From contig CANQWJ010000050.1 in assembly GCA_947627525.1 (NCBI GenBank), positions 1 to 8,338 of the forward strand: DNA of 8,338 nucleotides, read 5' to 3'. Below the pieces are notes generated by a model. The model was not told where the DNA came from. It worked only from the letters and a program-made list of their open reading frames with translations, and searched no databases. Shown here one piece after another: positions 4,699-8,338 of this stretch (positions are counted from its first letter, which is position 1; every line of letters begins with the position of its first letter). Both the position numbers and the translations under genes were made by a program. This stretch comes from an uncultured Bacilli bacterium (lineage in GTDB: Bacteria > Bacillota_I > Bacilli_A > RF39 > UBA660).

Positions 4699-4785
4699 AT
4701 GAGTAAAAAAGCAATTCAAATAACATCAATATTTTTCCTATTAGTAATGTTAGGATCAATAATCGCAAGTTTATTTCTTATTTAA
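4699..4785 (+). CDS. Single-pass membrane microprotein, 28 aa
   Basis: A complete small gene: promoter TTTACT-17-TATAAT, ribosome binding site GAGGTGG (4686-4692), ATG 4699-4701, TAA 4783-4785, and an intrinsic terminator right after. The peptide starts MSKKAIQ, then has one hydrophobic helix (residues 6-28, with ITSIFFLLVMLGSIIASLF). It has the look of the DUF4044/Prli42-type microproteins of Firmicutes: very short, MxKK start, one membrane segment ending near the C-terminus. In Listeria, Prli42 anchors the stressosome to the membrane. The resemblance is general rather than a motif match, so I do not assign that role. The complete transcription and translation signals are strong evidence that it is a real gene. 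Confidence 0.75.
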   Translation: MSKKAIQITSIFFLLVMLGSIIASLFLI

Positions 4786-4791
4786 ACAATT

Positions 4792-4819
4792 AAGAAGATT
4801 ATAATAGTCTTCTTTTTTT
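4792..4819 (+). terminator. Intrinsic terminator after the 28-aa gene
   Basis: AAGAAGAT (4792-4799) pairs with GTCTTCTT (4807-4814) with one U-G pair around a 7-base loop. T-run 4813-4819 follows. It stands 7 bases after the TAA and isolates this gene from the flippase gene starting at 4845. Confidence 0.85.
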
Positions 4820-4844
4820 GTGTCTTAAAACATAGATTTAAACT

Positions 4845-6131
4845 ATGAAAGAGAAATTTATAATATCGACAATTATTTTAATTATTGGTGGATTTATTAC
4901 TAAAATATTAGGTCTATTTATAAAAATTGTTATGACGAGGACAATTGGTATAGAAGGAGTTAGTCTATATATGTTAATTCTTCCTACTTTTTCACTTGCG
5001 ATGACAATAACACAATTAAGTCTTCCCATATCGATATCTAAATTAGTATCAGAAGATAAATATAATAATAAAAATATTTTATTTTCAACGATACCGATTG
5101 CGATTGTAATCAATATAATAACTATTTTAGTATTAATGTTCTCAGCTAAATATTTAGCTATCAATCTCTTAAATGAAGAAAGATGTATTCTACCAATTAT
5201 GGCTATTAGTTTAACGCTTCCTTTTATTAGTCTTTCTAGTATCATTAGATCATATTTTTTTGGTAAACAAAGGATGTTACCGCATGTCATATCAAATATT
5301 GTAGAACAAATAGTGAGGATGTCACTCATCATCCTTTTAATTCCTAAATTAGTTAAAATAAATATTGTTAAAGCAGTCTGTGGTATTGTTCTTGTCAACA
5401 TCATAAGTGAAACTGTATCTTTTCTTGTATTATTTTTATTCCTTCCCAATAAACTTCATTTAACTAAAAAAGATATGATTCCTAATAAGACTTATATTAA
5501 AGATATTTTAGATATATCAATTCCTAATACTAGTGGTCGTATTATCTCTTCTATTTTTTATTTCTTTGAACCAATTATTCTCATGTTTATCCTTCAAAAA
5601 GTTGGTTACAGTAAAGAGTTTATTTCCATTGAATATGGTATCATTGAAGGATATGTTCTTCCTCTTATTATGCTTCCTAATTTTTTTAGTTTAGCAATCA
5701 GTAATAGTTTATTACCAACAATATCTAAATATAATGCTAGAGGGGATAAAAAAGATATTAAAAGGAAAATGAAACAAGCTATTATTATTTCCGGATTAAT
5801 TGGCTTGGTCGTCATCATTACTCTCTTTCTCTTTCCAAATTTCTTTCTAAAACTAATTTATAATACGGATTTAGGTAAGAACTATTTATTAGTCTTATTA
5901 CCCGTATTTATTCTCTATTACATTCAACCACCCCTAGTTGCGATACTTCAAGGAATAGATAAATCTAAAGAATTAATGATAAATGAACTTACAGGTATAA
6001 CTTTAAAAACTTTAACCATTCTCTTCCTCTCCTATTTTCATATTGGCCTATATGGCCTTATTTTTGGTATTATTGTCAATATATCAATAACTACTATTCT
6101 TGACTATTTAACCATAAAAAAAAGTATTTAA
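4845..6131 (+). CDS. SpoVB-like lipid/oligosaccharide flippase (MOP superfamily)
   Basis: This 428-aa polytopic protein belongs to the polysaccharide biosynthesis/SpoVB branch of the MOP superfamily, whose members move lipid-linked sugars across the membrane. Family motifs stand in order: ITKILGLF (18-25), TRTIGIEGVSLYMLILPTF (31-49), TQLSLPISISKLVSE (56-70), RSYFFGKQRMLPHVISNIVEQ (125-145), LPNFFSLAISNSLLPTISK (267-285) and LQGIDKSK (368-375). About twelve membrane helices are visible; Bacillus SpoVB has about 518 aa, so two C-terminal helices appear missing. In sporulating species SpoVB helps build the spore cortex; the substrate here is unknown, and MurJ/Wzx-like roles remain possible. A TAA in frame at 4839-4841 fixes ATG 4845 as the first start, but no ribosome binding site precedes it. 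The nearby spoIIM-like gene is the only hint of a sporulation role. Confidence 0.85.
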   Translation: MKEKFIISTIILIIGGFITKILGLFIKIVMTRTIGIEGVSLYMLILPTFSLAMTITQLSLPISISKLVSEDKYNNKNILFSTIPIAIVINIITILVLMFSAKYLAINLLNEERCILPIMAISLTLPFISLSSIIRSYFFGKQRMLPHVISNIVEQIVRMSLIILLIPKLVKINIVKAVCGIVLVNIISETVSFLVLFLFLPNKLHLTKKDMIPNKTYIKDILDISIPNTSGRIISSIFYFFEPIILMFILQKVGYSKEFISIEYGIIEGYVLPLIMLPNFFSLAISNSLLPTISKYNARGDKKDIKRKMKQAIIISGLIGLVVIITLFLFPNFFLKLIYNTDLGKNYLLVLLPVFILYYIQPPLVAILQGIDKSKELMINELTGITLKTLTILFLSYFHIGLYGLIFGIIVNISITTILDYLTIKKSI

Positions 6132-6707
6132 CTACTTCTCTTCAACAAATGATATAGCAAAATTCAAAAAGACTAATACAGGAAAAACAAATAGTAATAC
6201 TTCATAATCAATTTTTAATAATATGTTTAACAAATAGTGTTCTAATTCAAAAGCATATAAATCTAAGTTTAACACTAAATTAGAAAACCAGTACGTTAAT
6301 ATGTTTAAGAAACCAGTCACTAAACAAACAGCATAACCAACACTATTTTGTTTTATTCTAAAGGCACGTTTCGCAAGAATAAAAGTAAATATTGATAATA
6401 CTAAGGATATAATTAAAAAGAGAACGACCATTAAGGAAAGGTTTCCTATTTCACTAGTAAAGATGTGATTATTATCACTATTTATTAGTGGAATGTCATT
6501 TATGGCAATCGCAAAATGATGATAAAACAAAATATAAGTAACAGCATATACCAAACATAAAACACCATATAAGAATAAATAAAGCTTTAAATTTTCATCT
6601 TTACGTTTACGTGATGGTTTAACAATTCCTTTTAAAGCAAGGGAAGGAAGAACAAACCAAAGGGAAAAATTCAAAGCAAAAAAAACGGCAAATGCTAAAT
6701 AATACAT
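6132..6707 (-). CDS. Unknown five-helix membrane protein, 191 aa
   Basis: I do not recognise the family. Five membrane segments are visible at about 3-26, 41-64, 90-113, 123-146 and 167-188. A strongly basic cytoplasmic loop (SRKRKDENLK, 32-41) separates the first two, which would put the N-terminus outside. The second segment is Tyr- and Leu-rich. A loop at 65-89 carries ND and SDNN and is probably external. It has an odd number of helices and no catalytic motif. ATG 6705-6707 follows a weak GGGTTGAT; the start agrees with the extended -10 promoter upstream. The stop abuts the convergent flippase stop with no base between. The promoter region is shared, back to back, with the FAD-dependent dehydrogenase gene. 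Confidence 0.8.
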   Translation of the reverse strand: MYYLAFAVFFALNFSLWFVLPSLALKGIVKPSRKRKDENLKLYLFLYGVLCLVYAVTYILFYHHFAIAINDIPLINSDNNHIFTSEIGNLSLMVVLFLIISLVLSIFTFILAKRAFRIKQNSVGYAVCLVTGFLNILTYWFSNLVLNLDLYAFELEHYLLNILLKIDYEVLLFVFPVLVFLNFAISFVEEK

Positions 6708-6735
6708 ATAATCAACCCATTTCTATTTCAATAAC

Positions 6736-6744
6736 ATTATAACA
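6736..6744 (-). promoter_or_regulatory. Extended -10 promoter of the membrane protein gene
   Basis: On the minus strand TGTTATAAT (6744-6736) is a perfect TGnTATAAT element. The -35 position (TGTGCT, 6764-6759) is poor, as usual with extended -10 promoters. It is divergent from the promoter at 6781-6809. Confidence 0.7.
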
Positions 6745-6780
6745 CAAAATTAAGATTTAGCACATAAATTATTATTTTTG

Positions 6781-6809
6781 TTTAAAAGAGTTAATTTTTA
6801 AGTTATAAT
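6781..6809 (+). promoter_or_regulatory. Promoter of the FAD-dependent dehydrogenase gene
   Basis: TTTAAA (6781-6786) and a perfect TATAAT (6804-6809) are 17 bases apart. Transcription would start near 6816, on the GGAG ribosome binding site (6816-6819), so the in-frame TTG at 6814 cannot be the start on this transcript. Confidence 0.7.
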
Positions 6810-6828
6810 AGTATTGGAGTTGATGGAT

Positions 6829-8229
6829 ATGAAACAATACGATGTCGTTATTGTTGGTGCTGGTCCAGCGGGATTATTTTCTGCATATGAATTGAGTACC
6901 AAAAATAAAAATCTTAAAATTTTAGTCGTTGATCAAGGTAAATTTGCCGAAAATAGAGTTTGCCCCATGAATAAGTACGGTACTAAATGTGCTAACTGCA
7001 ATCCTTGTCAAATACTATCTGGTTATGGTGGGGCTGGAACTTTTTCGGATGGTAAGTTAAACTTTATTCCGAAACTTGGTAAAAGTGATCTATTCAAGTA
7101 TATGACGGAAGATGAAGCATATAAAATCATTGATGACACCGAAGAAATCTTTACAAAGTTTAAGATGGATAGTGATGTCTTCCCTTCAGATATGACCATG
7201 GCTAATGAAATAAAGAAAAAAGTCGCCATCACTGGTGCTCGTCTATTATTAATTAAACAAAAACATTTAGGAAGTGATCATCTTCCTGGATACATCAAAG
7301 ATTTCACTGATTTCTTGCGCAAGAACAAAGTTGAATTATTAGAAAGTGCTAGTGTTACAGATATCAAAAGTATTAAGAAAGATAAACATGAAATAACTAT
7401 TAAAATAGATAAAAAAGAAGAGATTGTTACAACGAAGAAAGTCATTGTTGCTCCTGGAAGAACGGGTGCTAAATGGATTCAAGAACTTGCCGATAAATAT
7501 CATATTTCTTACTTATCACAAAGTATTGAAATTGGTGTTAGAGTTGAAGTACGAAAAGAAATACTAGAAGACTTATGCAATGTCATATATGACCCTACTA
7601 TCTTTATTAAAACTGATACTTATGGCGATGAAATAAGAACTTTCTGTACCAATCCGGGAGGTTTCGTATCTAAAGAGAACTATTATGGTTATATTTGTGT
7701 CAATGGACACTCTCTAAAAGACATTAAATCAAACAATTCTAACTTTGCTTTTATCAGTAAAGTAAATTTAACTGAACCAGTAACTAATACTAGACAATAT
7801 GGTGAATCAATTGCGAGAATTGCTAATGTCTTGGGAGATGGTAAACCAATCATTCAATCATTAAAAGACTTAAAGAGTCATCGTCGTAGTGAATGGCATC
7901 GCATTAATAAAGGCTTCATTACCCCTACTCTTAAAGATTGTGTAGCTGGTGACCTTGCTCTTGTTTTACCACATCGTATTATTACTAATATCATTGAAGG
8001 ATTAGATAAATTAAATGAGATAATTCCTGGTGTCAATAATGGTGAAACCCTTCTCTATGGACCAGAAATAAAGTTCTTCTCTAACGAAATAACAACTAAT
8101 GATAAGTTTAAATTAGAAGATTATGATATCTATTTCATAGGTGATGGTTCTGGTAAAGCTGGAAATATTGTAACAGCAGCCGCAACAGGTTTAATTGCCG
8201 CAAGAGATATATTAGATTCATATAAATAA
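6829..8229 (+). CDS. FAD-dependent dehydrogenase, COG2509 family
   Basis: This 466-aa flavoprotein opens with a dinucleotide-binding fold: VVIVGAGPAGL (6-16, GxGxxG) followed by the acidic Asp35 (ILVVDQGK) that holds the FAD ribose. The COG2509 signature comes next, with Cys45, then CANCNPC (Cys54, 57, 60), then SGYGGAGTFSDGKLN (64-78). KKVIVAPGRTGAKW (211-224) is the middle FAD-contact strand. At the C-terminus GDGSGKAGNIVTAAATG (438-454) closes the FAD site. The family is conserved in Firmicutes but its substrate is not known; the Cys trio could bind a metal or take part in redox. I start at ATG 6829 because GGAG lies nine bases before it; the frame extends to a TTG at 6814. It is a single-gene unit, divergent from the membrane protein gene. 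Confidence 0.9.
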   Translation: MKQYDVVIVGAGPAGLFSAYELSTKNKNLKILVVDQGKFAENRVCPMNKYGTKCANCNPCQILSGYGGAGTFSDGKLNFIPKLGKSDLFKYMTEDEAYKIIDDTEEIFTKFKMDSDVFPSDMTMANEIKKKVAITGARLLLIKQKHLGSDHLPGYIKDFTDFLRKNKVELLESASVTDIKSIKKDKHEITIKIDKKEEIVTTKKVIVAPGRTGAKWIQELADKYHISYLSQSIEIGVRVEVRKEILEDLCNVIYDPTIFIKTDTYGDEIRTFCTNPGGFVSKENYYGYICVNGHSLKDIKSNNSNFAFISKVNLTEPVTNTRQYGESIARIANVLGDGKPIIQSLKDLKSHRRSEWHRINKGFITPTLKDCVAGDLALVLPHRIITNIIEGLDKLNEIIPGVNNGETLLYGPEIKFFSNEITTNDKFKLEDYDIYFIGDGSGKAGNIVTAAATGLIAARDILDSYK

Positions 8230-8271
8230 AATAAAAGACAAAATAAAAGCCTAATCATTTGTGATATGAAC

Positions 8272-8302
8272 CCCATTTCTTGGACAAAGAAATGAGGTTT
8301 TT
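8272..8302 (+). terminator. Hairpin in the IS left end, terminator of the dehydrogenase gene
   Basis: CATTTCTT (8274-8281) pairs exactly with AAGAAATG (8287-8294) over a 5-base loop. CC (8272-8273) can pair with GG (8296-8297) past one bulged A, and TTTTT follows (8298-8302). It is the only intrinsic terminator downstream of the dehydrogenase gene. The GAGG ribosome binding site of the transposase ORF (8294-8297) lies in the right arm. Confidence 0.65.
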
Positions 8303-8304
8303 AA

Positions 8305-8338
8305 ATGAGTAAATTAAGTTATGATGATAAGATAAATA
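8305..8338 (+). CDS. IS3-family transposase OrfA, N-terminus (cut by window end)
   Basis: ATG 8305-8307 opens a frame reading MSKLSYDDKIN up to the window end. The start fits the N-terminal helix-turn-helix protein (OrfA) of IS3-group elements, which in many cases begins with a similar short MSK...Y..K stretch and is joined to the integrase part by frameshift in OrfAB. GAGG (8294-8297) is the ribosome binding site, seven bases before the start. Eleven residues are too few to confirm the family alone; the terminal repeat just upstream supports it. Whether the transposase is intact cannot be judged. Confidence 0.6.
   Translation, partial: MSKLSYDDKIN

Larger units (their letters stand above)
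8260..8338 (+). mobile_element. Left end of an IS3-family insertion sequence (partial)
   Basis: The stretch TGTGATATGAACCCC followed by TTGGACA (8260-8286) resembles the terminal inverted repeat of IS3/IS150-group elements (TG..., run of C, then TTGGACA). A start codon for a transposase-like ORF follows within 50 bases, as usual for this group. The right end and the target duplication are outside the window, so the exact first base is uncertain by a few positions. Confidence 0.7.

Noticed and set aside
4838..5449. 203-aa open frame on the minus strand inside the flippase gene
   Set aside because: It lies fully within the well-supported SpoVB-like gene, has no ribosome binding site and reads as low-complexity Ile/Asn/Leu antisense.
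5606..5818. 70-aa open frame on the minus strand
   Set aside because: Antisense shadow of the flippase gene, no start signals.
7023..7232. 69-aa open frame on the minus strand
   Set aside because: Antisense shadow of the FAD-dependent dehydrogenase gene.

Overview
The window is AT-rich, densely packed DNA from a low-GC Firmicute-type bacterium. Strong GGAGG-type ribosome binding sites, TATAAT promoters, a SpoIIM-like protein and a SpoVB-like flippase fit an endospore-former-related Bacilli/Clostridia or Mollicute-like gut lineage. UGA serves as a stop (for example at 3993-3995) and Trp codons are TGG, so the genetic code is the standard bacterial one. No species can be named from sequence alone.

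Left part (1 to about 1600): this looks like accessory DNA. A 433-base non-coding stretch is crowded with inverted repeats. One is a perfect 9-bp hairpin whose loop on the minus strand carries the nonamer TACTACGAC, resembling the nick site of pMV158-type rolling-circle plasmids. It is followed by a minus-strand operon read from about 1590 leftward: an unknown 98-aa protein, an overlapping unknown small ORF, a winged-helix HTH_36 replication-type protein that carries three 14-bp repeats inside its coding sequence, and a 55-aa unknown protein. Together these suggest part of a plasmid-derived or integrative element. No relaxase, integrase or catalytic Rep gene lies inside the window.

Middle part (1847-4610, minus strand): a stand-alone HTH regulator with a palindrome over its own -35 box; mnmA (tRNA 2-thiouridylase); and a spoIIM-like gene with a previously easy-to-miss 36-aa membrane microprotein coupled to its stop codon. 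Each unit ends in an intrinsic terminator, two of which overlap the stop codon.

Right part (4650-8338): on the plus strand, a 28-aa membrane microprotein with its own promoter and terminator, then a SpoVB-like lipid/oligosaccharide flippase with no visible ribosome binding site. A convergent minus-strand five-helix membrane protein follows, with stop codons directly abutting. A divergent promoter region then drives a COG2509-type FAD-dependent dehydrogenase on the plus strand. The window ends in the left end of an IS3-family insertion sequence, whose terminal hairpin appears to act as the terminator of the dehydrogenase gene.
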